Shown: positions 15,584-26,600 of the stretch, in pieces
Layout: every line of letters starts with the position of its first letter
How positions within the stretch are numbered: the first letter of the stretch is position 1
IMG/VR virus record: IMGVR_UViG_3300027906_000029
Coordinates: 1 to 46,235 of that record
Length of the DNA: 46,235 nucleotides
Source of the DNA: a virus
Reading direction: 5' to 3' (one strand)
Program-made: the position numbers and the translations under genes
The notes under the pieces: model-generated
Databases searched by the model: none
What the model was told of the DNA's origin: nothing
Seen by the model: the letters and a program-made list of their open reading frames with translations, nothing else

Positions 15584-17001
15584 TAATATACACCGAATGG
15601 ATTGGATTCTGTAAAGTCTAATAAATCATCTGCTGCATCTTCAAATTCATCATTAGAATCGAACTCATCATATATATCTCTATTGTCCCATTGATCAACA
15701 ACATACTGAGCAAATTCTCCAGTAATTGTTGATGATGTACCAATAACAGTTTCACCTTGAATGAAGCCAGAAACTGTAGTTCCTATACCTACTTGAGATA
15801 TCTTAAGAGTTCCAGTATCTTCATCCCAATCTTTAACTCTTGCGTCAGTTCCTGAAGATTCTCCATGAACAACCTCATTAAAGTAGAATGTACCAACTCC
15901 AGAAAGTGCAGGTGCAGCAATAACAACATTAGGAACAGATGTATATCCTTGACCTGGATCTGTAATTCTTAAAGATGTAAGTACATTATCAGCATTAACA
16001 ACTGCTTCAGCAGTAGCAGTAGTTCCAGCACCACCTGGTCCTGCAACAGTTACTATAGGAGGAGTTGGATAACCAGCACCCTGATTAGTAAGAGTAATAC
16101 TCTTAACACCTCTCAAAGTTTTTTCTATTGTTGCATCTGCAGTTGCTCCTGTTCCATTACCACCAACAATTGTAACTGTAGGTGGTGAAGTATATCCAGA
16201 TCCAGCATCAGTTAATACAATTCTTTCAATAGAATGGACACCTTGCCTGACAGTAGTAATTGCAACGGCACTAGCGTCTTGTCCTGCTGCGTTACCTGTA
16301 GTAGAAATAGCAACTGTTGGAGTTGCTGTATAACCACTACCATCCTGAAGTAATCTAAGTTCTCTTATATAACCAGATGGTTGAGATAAGACTGCAGTTG
16401 CAGCAGCAGTAGTTCCTGCTCCAGTTACCTTAAGTGTTGTAATAAATCCTTCATCTTCGACAATTTCATCAATCTCCTCAATAGAAGTATCAATAACCTC
16501 ATTCTCATATTCAAAGAGTTCACATTTTAATTGATAAACATAAGTATTACCTAACTGATAGAAAGGATCTTCATGCTCAACAAATTTAATTTCAAATAAT
16601 CTACCACCTAATGGGAAAAATATTAAATCTCCTTCTTTTGGTCTACTATCTACTATAACTTCTTCATCTGGAAGAGCAACCAAAAATGCACCAATAAAAT
16701 CTTCAAATCTTTCTTTAGATATTGTTACACTTAATTCATCTCTAACTATACTCATACCAAACTTGGTCATAATATCAGCCTGGCCACCATATCCTTCATA
16801 ATTATTAACATAGACTTCTAACTGAAAATTATCATCAAATTTAGAAGTTTGAACTTCTTCGATAACAGTTTGCCTATTAACGAATTTTCTTGGTATATAA
16901 GTTACCTCAACACCAAAAGTCCTCAACTGTTCGTTGATTAAATCTTGAACAAGTCTTTGTTCACTATCTGCACCTTGTAGAAAATAAGAATTTAAAGCCA
17001 T
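15583..17001 (-). CDS. 14: Neck protein gp14 with an inserted four-fold GxGY repeat domain
   Basis: Residues 1-185 match gp14: MALNSYFLQGADSEQRLVQD, TYIPRKFV (35-42), GQADIMTKFGMSI (73-85), EGDLIFFPLGGRLFEIKFVE (123-142). The protein ends in the typical ESNPFGVY. T4 gp14 is 256 residues; this one has 472, because about 180 residues are inserted between roughly 186 and 370. The insert holds four units with GSGY (221-224), GSGY (267-270), GAGY (308-311) and GQGY (350-353), spaced 41-46 residues, each followed by (T/P)xxPxVxI. A further G-rich beta segment (371-430) follows. gp14 helps seal the head-tail connector; the insert is likely surface exposed. Its stop overlaps the gene 15 start (TAATG). 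Confidence 0.87.
   Translation of the reverse strand: MALNSYFLQGADSEQRLVQDLINEQLRTFGVEVTYIPRKFVNRQTVIEEVQTSKFDDNFQLEVYVNNYEGYGGQADIMTKFGMSIVRDELSVTISKERFEDFIGAFLVALPDEEVIVDSRPKEGDLIFFPLGGRLFEIKFVEHEDPFYQLGNTYVYQLKCELFEYENEVIDTSIEEIDEIVEDEGFITTLKVTGAGTTAAATAVLSQPSGYIRELRLLQDGSGYTATPTVAISTTGNAAGQDASAVAITTVRQGVHSIERIVLTDAGSGYTSPPTVTIVGGNGTGATADATIEKTLRGVKSITLTNQGAGYPTPPIVTVAGPGGAGTTATAEAVVNADNVLTSLRITDPGQGYTSVPNVVIAAPALSGVGTFYFNEVVHGESSGTDARVKDWDEDTGTLKISQVGIGTTVSGFIQGETVIGTSSTITGEFAQYVVDQWDNRDIYDEFDSNDEFEDAADDLLDFTESNPFGVY
15918..16360 (-). repeat. Four GxGY repeat units in gp14
   Basis: Four protein-level repeats of 41-46 residues lie in gene 14, with consensus (V/L)..(I/L).(L/I)(T/L).(A/P/Q)G.GY(T)..P.V.(I/V)..(G/P). 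They are diverged in DNA. Related units occur in the giant protein, the gp8-like protein and the DUF4815 protein. Confidence 0.75.
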
Positions 17002-17002
17002 G

Positions 17003-17857
17003 TTATCCTATGAAGTCCAGTGGTGGTAACTCATACTCAAGTTTAAACCTTTCTCTAAAAGATTCTAATGCTCTTTCTGCATCATCATATATTTCACGAC
17101 CATTCATTTCAATTCCACCAGGAAGTTTAACTCCTTTAAATTTAATCATATTCTGTCCCCATTGACGTTTAATCAATAAGGTAACATACTCCTTCAAGAA
17201 TATATCATTATAAATCTGATTAAAGTCTTCAGGATCTAATGCCCTAAAACAATCAAGAACTAAGTAATTATCTAAAGTTTGAGCACCCCAATCCATATCC
17301 AAATATAATCTACCCTGTCTTTTATTAAATCTTATTTGCTTATCTGGTGTTAATAAGAAATCAATATCTTCCAAATAAGTCTTAGTCATTGCATATTGCA
17401 TCAATTCAACAGAATTGAAATAATATAAATCATTTAAAAATAACTGATATTTAATACTAAACATTCCAGAAGATATAGAACTGGAATCAAACTTAAATAT
17501 TTTTTCTACACCAACTACAGAATCTGGAACCTGTATGAAATTAGATGTTTCATACCAATTACTAGTTGTAGCTCCATATCCAGTTATTGTACTAGATGTA
17601 CCTACAGTAGTAACTATACCTGCACTATTTGTACTACCACTATCATTTCTTGCTCTACCTCTATCAAGATCATCCTGACTTATTCGGTATTTGAGATACA
17701 TTCTCTCAACACCATCAAAATGCCTCTCATTAAACATCTGAATGCCGTCATCAACAGCATCTTCTATCTGTTCATCATCAACATTTATCTCTAGTACAGG
17801 AGCACCCAGCTTCCTTAAACAATATTCTATAAAGTCTTGTCTATTTGCTGGTTTCAT
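17003..17857 (-). CDS. 13: Neck protein gp13 (head completion)
   Basis: The 284-residue product has gp13 features: MKPANRQDFIEYCLRKLGAP, VLEINVDDEQIEDAVDDGIQ, MFNERHFDGVERMYLKYRI, and a C-terminal ITLLIKR-like segment with QWGQNMIKFKG and LPGGIEMNGREIYDDA. T4 gp13 (309 aa) joins gp14 in the neck that seals the head after packaging and docks the tail. The gene lies immediately before gene 14 with a 1-base gap, as in T4. No GxGY insertion is seen in this protein, unlike its partner gp14. Confidence 0.88.
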   Translation of the reverse strand: MKPANRQDFIEYCLRKLGAPVLEINVDDEQIEDAVDDGIQMFNERHFDGVERMYLKYRISQDDLDRGRARNDSGSTNSAGIVTTVGTSSTITGYGATTSNWYETSNFIQVPDSVVGVEKIFKFDSSSISSGMFSIKYQLFLNDLYYFNSVELMQYAMTKTYLEDIDFLLTPDKQIRFNKRQGRLYLDMDWGAQTLDNYLVLDCFRALDPEDFNQIYNDIFLKEYVTLLIKRQWGQNMIKFKGVKLPGGIEMNGREIYDDAERALESFRERFKLEYELPPLDFIG

Positions 17858-18062
17858 CTTCTTCTAATTCTTCTAGTAAATTGTCATGTTTTTCTTGCAA
17901 TTCTTTTAGACTTGCGAGAAGGTCATTTTTCTCATCCAAGAAATCTTGGGTTAGAGTTTGTACTTTTGCCTCTAATAAGACATTCTGATTTGAGAGTTGT
18001 GCTAATTTAGCATTATAAATTTGAATCAAAACATTAATGTCAACGTCAGTTTGATTAGCCAT
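17841..18062 (-). CDS. Small coiled-coil protein upstream of gp13 (73 aa)
   Basis: The 73-residue protein MANQTDVDINVLIQIYNAKL... is almost entirely alpha-helical by composition. Hydrophobic residues fall in a heptad-like pattern from about residue 10 to 68 (QLSNQNVLLEAKVQTLTQDF, then LLASLKELQEKHDNLLEELE). It is strongly acidic at the C-terminus, where 17 bases overlap the start of gene 13. A small coiled-coil protein at this place is common in cyanophage myoviruses; it may be an assembly chaperone or head-neck component. Function unknown. Confidence 0.65.
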   Translation of the reverse strand: MANQTDVDINVLIQIYNAKLAQLSNQNVLLEAKVQTLTQDFLDEKNDLLASLKELQEKHDNLLEELEEDETSK

Positions 18063-18072
18063 AGTTAGTTAA

Positions 18073-19851
18073 TTAAAAAGTTCCCCCGTCTAGGGTATCA
18101 GTCCAAGTTGGTGTACCAGCAGCAGTTGTTGTTAGAACATAGTTTGATGTACTAATACCAGAAGCAGGTGCTACTGTAGATTTTTGTAATCCAGTATTAT
18201 CAAAGTATACCACTCCACTGGTAGAAAAATCACCAGATTGATAGTATATACCTTTAATATCTAGGTAACCTTTAGTACCACTTACAGTACTATTAGTATC
18301 TGTTGCGTCTGGAATGAATGTCCACTTACCAGTAGAATCATCATATCCGAAGAATCCAAGCTTAGTATTTGCTGTACCAATACCAGTATTGTAGTTGTAT
18401 GAAATACCACGATCAGTATTGGTATCATACGCATGAGTAATGGTTATTTGAACTGCAGTTGCAATACCAGCAGTAGTTGTACCATCAATATAAACTGTTT
18501 TTGAACCAGTATTATAAGAATGAACTGTAGTTCTACCTGCTCCAGGTAATGAAGCATGAGTTAAAGTATCACCAGTATTAATACCAGTAAGACTATCAAG
18601 AACTATTGCAGAAACACCACTACCAACTGTTGTTGTAACAGTTCTACTACTTGTTACATCACCTAATTTAAAGATAGTCTCATTTGAAGTAACTGATGTA
18701 GAGTTAACAGTAGTTTGAGTACCATCAACTTGTAAGTCACCTTTAATAATAACAGTACCTTCATTACTTAAACCATCTGGATATGGGTCAATATATAATT
18801 GATTTCCTGCACCAGATCTGGTAGCAATAATATTGGATGAAATACCAATATTATCAATCTCAACTCCACCAGTAACAACCATCTTACCAGTGAAGTTTGA
18901 TTGTCCTTGATAAGTTGATACACCAGTAACTAATAATGCATCAGTTTCTAGTGTTCCAGTAATATTAACTCCATCTACACGAGTTTGAAGTTTATCTGCA
19001 CCATTAAAGAATAGATTAACAGATGAACCTTCATTAAAAACTGCTTGAGAAGCATTATCAGCAGCATTACGAATATCAATTTTAGTTCCTGTTACACGTA
19101 AATCACCTGTTCCAGCATCCTTAATATAACTATGTGATCCTGAATGTGATATTTGAAGATCTCCATTTTCTCCAAGAGAACCACCAAAATGTGCTACATC
19201 ATTATCAAGAAGATGAAGTTTATCTTGAACTGTAGCAATACCAGTTACATTAAGATTACGTGCAGTTAATTCATCAATATTTGTATCATCAGCAACATAT
19301 AAATCTCCACCTACATACAAATCTCCAGCAGAAGTAGTTACTCCAGTAAATTGAACTTCACTAGCAAATGTCCAAGGAGCACCAGTTACTCTTACTCTAT
19401 CTGTACCATCTTCATCATATTCTATCTTAGCATCTTTACTAGTACCAAAAGTTAAAAATGTATCATCTTCAACAATAACTTCACCACTTCCATTAGTAGT
19501 GAATATAATATCACCATCAGTATTTGTACTACCAAGATGATTACCATCTAATTTAAGATTATCAACATTCCACTGGTCTACCTTATTATTAGCATCTAAT
19601 ATAGGAACAAATCCATTTGCAACTGTAGTTGGGTTGTTTTGTCCTGCAACCAAACCTGGAGCAATACTTAATAAGTCTGTATAATATCTACCGCCAATTT
19701 CTTGTGGATTAGAAGAATTATCTCCAATAAATGTTCTACCACCTTTATTACCATGAGTACCTACACCAACAGTGTTTGCAACTTCACCGTAGTTAAGAGA
19801 CCCTGGTGCAGCAGTACCAGTCGATCTTTTTACTCGTATAATACTGGCCAT
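18073..19851 (-). CDS. Probable tail-fibre-like structural protein (592 aa)
   Basis: The 592-residue protein begins MASIIRVKRSTGTAAPGSLN and is beta-rich throughout, with low-complexity Gly/Thr/Ser/Asp segments. Around residues 170-320 it has stretches such as GDLYVGGDLYVADDTNIDEL, ARNLNVTGIATVQDKLHLLD and LQISHSGSHSYIKDAGTGDL, a pattern of phage tail fibres and needles that form trimeric beta-helices. No C-terminal chaperone or peptidase domain is visible. It ends TWTDTLDGGTF, similar to the end of the 77-residue neighbour. The first codon overlaps the preceding stop (TAATG). It may bind the host receptor, but this is inferred from composition and position. Confidence 0.7.
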   Translation of the reverse strand: MASIIRVKRSTGTAAPGSLNYGEVANTVGVGTHGNKGGRTFIGDNSSNPQEIGGRYYTDLLSIAPGLVAGQNNPTTVANGFVPILDANNKVDQWNVDNLKLDGNHLGSTNTDGDIIFTTNGSGEVIVEDDTFLTFGTSKDAKIEYDEDGTDRVRVTGAPWTFASEVQFTGVTTSAGDLYVGGDLYVADDTNIDELTARNLNVTGIATVQDKLHLLDNDVAHFGGSLGENGDLQISHSGSHSYIKDAGTGDLRVTGTKIDIRNAADNASQAVFNEGSSVNLFFNGADKLQTRVDGVNITGTLETDALLVTGVSTYQGQSNFTGKMVVTGGVEIDNIGISSNIIATRSGAGNQLYIDPYPDGLSNEGTVIIKGDLQVDGTQTTVNSTSVTSNETIFKLGDVTSSRTVTTTVGSGVSAIVLDSLTGINTGDTLTHASLPGAGRTTVHSYNTGSKTVYIDGTTTAGIATAVQITITHAYDTNTDRGISYNYNTGIGTANTKLGFFGYDDSTGKWTFIPDATDTNSTVSGTKGYLDIKGIYYQSGDFSTSGVVYFDNTGLQKSTVAPASGISTSNYVLTTTAAGTPTWTDTLDGGTF

Positions 19852-20084
19852 TAAAAGCTACCTCCGTTGATATCTAGATTCTGTGTTACACCAGGTGTTA
19901 ATGATAATGTTCCTTCCCATTTAGATAAAGTGGAGTTATAAACCAACACCATACCATTTTGTGGGTTATTAGCACTTACATCATTTAATCCAGACAAGTT
20001 AATAGTTTTTGATCCTGATAAGGATGATACAACTTTAACTGCTGGTGCTTGACCAACTCTTACTCTAATAGGCATAATTATCAC
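19851..20084 (-). CDS. Small fibre/adaptor-associated protein (77 aa)
   Basis: The frame opens at 20084, but the more natural start is the internal MPIRVRVGQAPAVKVVSS three codons later. The middle contains NGMVLVYNSTLSKWEGT, a motif (nGxvLvYn...kWe) often found in the proximal parts of phage tail fibres. The C-terminus NLDINGGSF closely resembles the end of the adjacent 592-residue protein (TLDGGTF), suggesting both end in a common interaction tag. Its stop overlaps the next ATG as TAATG. Likely a small virion structural protein; exact role unknown. Confidence 0.6.
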   Translation of the reverse strand: MIIMPIRVRVGQAPAVKVVSSLSGSKTINLSGLNDVSANNPQNGMVLVYNSTLSKWEGTLSLTPGVTQNLDINGGSF

Positions 20085-20428
20085 CCATGTGTAGTTACTC
20101 CAGCTCTAACCATTACAGATCCTTCAACTACTCTAGTTACCGTGTTTGCAGTGTCAGTAACTAAAATATCATACACATATCTTCCTCCTTTTATACCTGC
20201 ACTTGCAGTAGATGTTAAACCTACTTTAATTACACCTGTAGTTGGGTTTGGAATAGAGGCATCGAAAACAATTTTAGCTTTACTAGTAGGATGCTTTCTC
20301 ATAGATGATTTAACTGAATAACCAGTCAAATCCAATAGAGAAGCAGACTCACTATCTTCTAAAGTAAATGTTTGTTCAAATGTTGCTCCAGTATTAATTA
20401 CTAGATTACTAACATAAACAGCAGCCAT
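20081..20428 (-). CDS. Small beta-rich virion protein, BppU N-domain-like (115 aa)
   Basis: The 115-residue product reads MAAVYVSNLVINTGATFEQT, then a DLTGYSVKSSMRKH motif and an alternating beta-strand pattern with GRYVYDILVTD. This layout (tGAtf...f.l.d....dLtGy.v...(i/m)R) resembles the N-terminal baseplate-attachment domain of BppU-like and related phage receptor-binding adaptors. I infer an adaptor between baseplate and fibre. It is the first gene after a late promoter and overlaps the following gene by 4 bases (ATGA-type). The fold-level comparison is by eye; the family name is tentative. Confidence 0.6.
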   Translation of the reverse strand: MAAVYVSNLVINTGATFEQTFTLEDSESASLLDLTGYSVKSSMRKHPTSKAKIVFDASIPNPTTGVIKVGLTSTASAGIKGGRYVYDILVTDTANTVTRVVEGSVMVRAGVTTHG

Positions 20429-20457
20429 TTATTATAATACTAAGGGGATCTAGAATA

Positions 20458-20466
20458 TATTTATAC
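20458..20466 (-). promoter_or_regulatory. T4-type late promoter containing the stop codon of the preceding gene
   Basis: The minus strand reads GTA TAA ATA: the TAA is the stop codon of the 64-residue gene and also part of an exact TATAAATA late core. The element ends 29 bases before the ATG at 20428 and would start the adaptor/fibre and neck cluster. Confidence 0.7.
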
Positions 20467-20655
20467 TATTTTTGTTATCTGTTTTAGCATGGACTTTATT
20501 TCTTCAATATCCTGCTTAATCTTGTCTAATTCTTCTTTCTGAGTACGTTTAGCAGACCTCATCTGGATATATTGATTATATCCAGATATATCAGTATTTA
20601 CTATTGCACCAGACTTATCTCTATAAAGATTTTTATGTCCTTCAACTGGTATCAT
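20461..20655 (-). CDS. Small conserved phage protein with C-terminal coiled coil (64 aa)
   Basis: The protein begins MIPVEGHKNLYRDKSGAIVN, a form I associate with a small protein conserved beside baseplate genes in cyanophage myoviruses, and ends with a heptad-like segment (ELDKIKQDIEEIKSMLKQI, about residues 42-60). It has no Cys or membrane segment. The ATG overlaps the stop of the 2403-residue gene (TAATG). The stop codon TAA is embedded in the next late promoter. It could be a small assembly partner or a cap for the preceding protein; function is unknown. Confidence 0.65.
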   Translation of the reverse strand: MIPVEGHKNLYRDKSGAIVNTDISGYNQYIQMRSAKRTQKEELDKIKQDIEEIKSMLKQITKIV

Positions 20656-23600
20656 TATGCTAATGCTAGAACTCTTAAATCCTTAAATCTTGGTGGATTT
20701 GCTTCATCAGTTCCACTAGATACAATCTTAATCTTAAATCCAGTAAATTCTTCAAGATCATCAGCAGTAAACTGATACTCTGAGAATTCATCATCACGAT
20801 TTGCATTTACAATTGCATCTGAAGTACCATTGTTTAATTGATCACTAATAATAGTATCTCCAAATCCATCACCATCACGATCAGTCATATTAGCATATCC
20901 AGGGAATAATTCATATGATTGATCAACTTCACTTGAATCTGGTCTTGTAAGTTTATAAAGAACTCTAAAGTCAGCAGAAGAATGTCTATGTGCAGCAACT
21001 AATACTTTTAATGATCTTGCTGGTTGTTTCAAATCTATTTGATTTGAAATGTAAATTGCAGCATGAGTATCTCCAGAAGAAAGATTAGCAATAGATTCAC
21101 CAGTATAATTTGCAACTGGGTTATTCAATTTATTTCTCTGGAATACAACTGTACCATTCTGAGTATCTATTATTGGTGATAGATCTGCGTTTTGAGTAGA
21201 AAGTTGCATACTCAATGTAAATGATCTATTTTTAGGTAAATCAGTTAATTTTGATAGTTCATTAATTTCAGAACAAACAATTCTAGTTGATGATAGACTA
21301 TTTGGTTGATTTAATTCAACATTTTCATAACCTTGATCTTCAAATGATACTTCTACACCACCAGCACTTGTACCAGAAACAGTTCTTACTTGTGTAGAAA
21401 GATTTGTTTCACCAGGTGTAAGTACGTTAAATTGTGGAGCAACAGAGTTAAACTGTATGTTCTTAGATGAGAAACCTCTAGGTCCACCAACTGTATTTTC
21501 AGTAGTGAAGCTCATTTGTTTATCACCAGTCATTCTGGAATCATTAGTACCATTTCTACCTGCTTTAAGATAAAGTTTATCAATATCTTTAGAATTTCTT
21601 ACTAAAGCAGGAAGAGGTGCAAGACTGTGTGTTGTATTAATACCGACTAGAGAAGCACCATTTAATTCATATCTGTAAACAAGATCATCTACTTTATGAC
21701 TTTGAGCAACAGTACCGTTAAGACCTCTGGTTGAAACACCAATCACTCCATTACCATTAATACTATTATAGAACATAATTTCCTGTCCTATTTTCAAATA
21801 ACCGAAGGAAGTTGTTATACCTTCAAAAGTTGCAAATGTAGTAGTAGATGCTGATCCAACATTAATGGTATTATCTGTAGATGTTACATCTACTACCAGT
21901 TTTTCTGGAATAGTATCTGGTTCAATACCAGATATTACTACTTCATTAGTATCAGAATGCATACCATGACTATAAAGTTCTAACTCAAATACATCACCTT
22001 CATAAAGATCACTAATTACAGAACTAGTCGTTCTAACATCAGTATTACCCATAGAAACTGCAACACCTGCATCATCATAATAAACTAAATTTTGTCCTGA
22101 AGTAAATTCTTCACCTTGACAATCAGTTAGATATAGAGTATCTGAAGTAGCAGCAACATCGGTCAATGTAACTTTAGCACCTGAACCACTAGTCATGGAT
22201 GAAGTTGTAATACCCAAAACATCACCTTTAACATAACCAGTACCAGGAGAAGTAATATTAACTGTAGTTATTTCACCAGCAGTATTAGCAATAACAATTG
22301 CTGCTGCTCCACTACCATGTCCAGATATAGTATAAAGAGGAACAGCACTAAATTGACCAGTTGAATAACCTACACCAACTGCAGTAATATCTACATCAGA
22401 AGTACCAGTTGTTGCTGGATGTCCAACTTGTTCAATAAAACCACTTGGTCCTACATGATTTGCACCACCAGCACCTTCACTAATTTTTCTTCCAGTAGTT
22501 AATACGGAATTAGCAGCAGATGCAGTAGTAATACCAACCTTTAGTTTTCTTGGTAAACATCTTATTGGATTTGGTAATAAACCTGGAATTTGTCCAGTAG
22601 TATCATTAAGTTTAGGATTATAGAAATATGCACTACCTGCAGCAGAAGTAAATTGACACTTATTAAGTGTGAACTTAAGATCTTGGAATTGGTTTGCAGA
22701 CCAAATAGATCCGTTCTGAGACTTAAATAAACTACCACCAAGATACTGTTTAGAAATAATTACACTTTCTGTATTTGGAAGACTAAATGTATCAATTGTT
22801 GGTTCACCCATTTCAGCGATCCACATTTCATAATTATTCGTTGTTGGTGCAAGAATAACTACTGCATAAGTATCTTCTGGTGGTAAATATATTGGTGATG
22901 GGAATGTTACTCTTGTTGCAACAGAAGCATCATCAGAAACATTAACTTGAGTTGGTTCTAGTGATATTATAGCATAATCTACAATCATCCTATCGGTTGG
23001 AGTTCCTAACTCAGTAGTTCTTATTTCAATATGAACTTTCTCTTGAGTATCTTTTTTAGCAAAGAATAGATCTACAGAAGATAAGAATACACCATTTTCA
23101 CCCTCAACAACAAATGTTTGTGCTAATGGGTCTCTTCGGAATACCCTAGTAACCTGAGTAATATTGTTAACTTCAGTAATTTCATTAGTAACATTGGTAA
23201 TATTATTAATGATGGGGATTGGTGGTGGTGGTGGATTTCTTATACTAATAGTTTCTTGTAAGAACTCATCAACTACACCACTAGTTGTATAAACTGTTTC
23301 TCCACTACTTATAGATGGAGATCCTGGTAATGCAAGAGAATTAGTTTCGCTAGAAGATAACTTAAATGTTCTACTACCATTTCTAAACCTAAGTGGAGGT
23401 GGTGGACTTGCTAATGGATCTCTAAAGAAGAATGATCCATAAACATCTCCATAAGTATCACTAATCAATCTAATATCACTAACAGTTGCTTGAGCACCAC
23501 TTGTAACTCCAAGTAAACTTATATCAGTAGTAATATATCCAAAGAATCTTCCTTGTGCATCTTCACGTAATGATGCAATATCCACGTTCAATACACTTGC

Positions 23601-26600
23601 TGAAGCAGAATATGCACTGGATAGATTAACAGAAGTATTATATGGGTTATTTAAGAATGTAATATCTGGAGCACTTATATCTCCTGCTTTATGATTAGGT
23701 TGACAAATTCTGAATGTAATTACTCTTTGTCCATCAAGGAAACCTTCTACTGTTTCTCCTGATTCAAAAACACCAGAAGTCATTGATATTTCTATTAATT
23801 TAGGAATAATATCAAGTCCAGAAGTGCTATCAAAGAAAGGATAATATCTAGTAAATGGTTGAAGACCATTTGCCTCAAATCCTACGTTCCTTGAACGAAT
23901 ATGTTCATCTGGTCTACTACCATTTCTAATTTCTGTAACAAATGATCCTTCAACATCACCCAATACAGTTCTTTCTCCATTAGCAATGAAAACATTTCTT
24001 ACCCAACTATCAGAAGCAGGATTAAGTGTTACAAGACCAGTAAATTCAATAATATTGAATGGGTTTACATTTTCAGTTCTAGATGCTAAAGGTTGTTTGA
24101 GTAATTCAGCTTCCTTATAGTCTAGAGTTAACATATCACCAGTCTTTCTTACATTAGAATCTAATAACTCTAAATTAGCTGAGAAATCAGCAGTATCAGA
24201 ATTTATAGATGGGTTTAATGCTAATTCTGGTTTAATAGCAAAGAAATCATTAGGAGTAGTTAATTCTCTTAATCTTGTATTAACATCACATTTATTATCT
24301 CTATTTCTTGTGTCTATTAAATCAGTATTTTTAAAATCATCTACAAAGAATCCAGTTTTAAATCTACTGAGTCCATCAGCATCTTGAACCTGAAGAGTTT
24401 TTGTATCAAGTTCTAAAAGACTTAATGATGTTACTGTTTCTAAAACATCTAATCTATCTTCTAGATGACCGATATCTCGCATTGTATACCGTCTATTATC
24501 AACAAGACGAACATATGCATCATCGGGATTATAAAGATATGCTGGAAGTTCAATAGTTGCAAGAGTCATTGCATCTTCAACATTAGTAGGAGGTTTAGGA
24601 TCTATTGAAGAAACACCTTTAATTACAGAAAGTCTTTCTTGCTTATCAAGAATAACTTTATCAATTCTAGGTAGATAGAAACTATAACCTAATAAAGAAC
24701 TCTCATTAGGAGTAACAATTAATGTTGGATTAGATCCAGCAGTTCCAAAATTCCTAGCACCATATGCAAATGGTGATGCAGTAGTTAAAGTCCAATCAGC
24801 AACTCTTGGTCTAAAATCAAGAGTATCAGATGCTCTAACACCATTTTTTAATATTGGAATATGCTTATCAAATTGCTCTTTACCATAAGAATCAATAGTA
24901 TAAACATCACCAGTATCATTAGATGGAACTTGATAACAATTATATACAACTGTTATCTTTCTAGAAGGTGCAGAGAATCCACCATTTCTAATTATTTTAG
25001 AATAATCGTAGAATTGCTCTTTTTGTCCTTTATCTAAAGTAAACTTTTCAGTTATATTCAAATAACTACCAGGTGTCTTATCCTGTAAATTTGTAATAAT
25101 ATTCGATTCTTTAAATGTTAATGATTCACCTATCTTAAATCTTTCTGGTGTTAAATAGCATATTTCAACTTCAGTTGCAGATACTCTTGTAGTTAATTGA
25201 GCAACTGCTTTACTATCTGAACCAACTATTTTTTCACCTAAAATTGAATTTGTATCTAATCCTAATCCAGTTACAAATGAAAGTTTATCCAATATAGGTA
25301 CATTCGTATCTAATGATTCAAATACACCAACAACTTCTGCTACATCTGGTACATGTAAAGAAATTTCTTTATCATCAACCCTAAGACCATAAAAATTATT
25401 TTGTGTCAATCCAGTTCCATTAGTAGATCCTGCAGAAACACACTTATCAATAGTTATTTTCTCACTTCTAACATAATTCTTTTGCTTACTCTTAATATCT
25501 TTTTTCTTAACTGTTGTATTAACAACAATATTAGCAGCATTTCCAGATAATCCAGTAACAGATATTTGAGTTCCATCAGCATTTAGACTAAATTGATCTG
25601 ATGATAATGGAGCAACAAATGAACCATTTACTGCAGTTGAATAATGAACTGAATATCTTTCTGAATCATAATTTTCATAGAAAGCACTAGAAATACCTGT
25701 AGATGATATTGGTACTTCCATTAATCCAACAGAACTTGCACCTTCTCCAGTAATCTGTTTTGATACAAGTAAAGTTGATCCAGCTAAATCTATATCAGAA
25801 ACATTAGATGAACTCAATGGTGCATATAGTCCTGCATTCTCATTACTAACAATATTAGGTCTACCTACACTAAATGAAACTGTTTCTTGTCCAGTAGCAG
25901 GTATAGCACCATTACATACACCAGCAACAGTAGCTACTGCATCAAGATCCATTGTTAATCCATCAGGAGATACCCATCTAACTTTATTAAAGACCTCATC
26001 AGTAGAGTTTGGTCTTTGGTATCTAATAATAGTATCAGATTTAATACCAGCAAAATTCTGTCCTGCACAGCTAGTAATACCAGCAGAGTTAATAACTAAT
26101 TGATCAGTAACATTAAATCCTTTTGGAATAACTCTTTGTAATGTAGTATCTGCTGCAAAATCAACAGTATTTGTGTCTATAATACCACCAGATCCTCCAG
26201 TATTTTGATATACAGATTTAACATCTTGTATTCCAAAAATTCTAACAGATTTAAGTGATCTCTGTACAAAAACATCACCATTTATCTTAATTGGTTCACC
26301 AGCAAGAAATGTTCCAGATGTTTGTTCTATTGAAATTTCAGTATTTGCATTTGCTCCTGCTGCTACTGTGTAACCAGTAGCACCACTATGTAAACCTTCA
26401 ATATAAGAAGATGCTGGCAATTCAGCACTAGTACAACTAGAATTTAAAATAACGTTTGTATATGTTTGAACATCAAAGCAATATAAATCCCAATCTGAAC
26501 CAGCATTATTATATGGAGAATCACTTAGACTAAAGGAATATGCTCTTGCCTTTCCTATTATATCTCCAGCAGCTGCTGCAGCAGTTCCAGTTGCTCTTCT

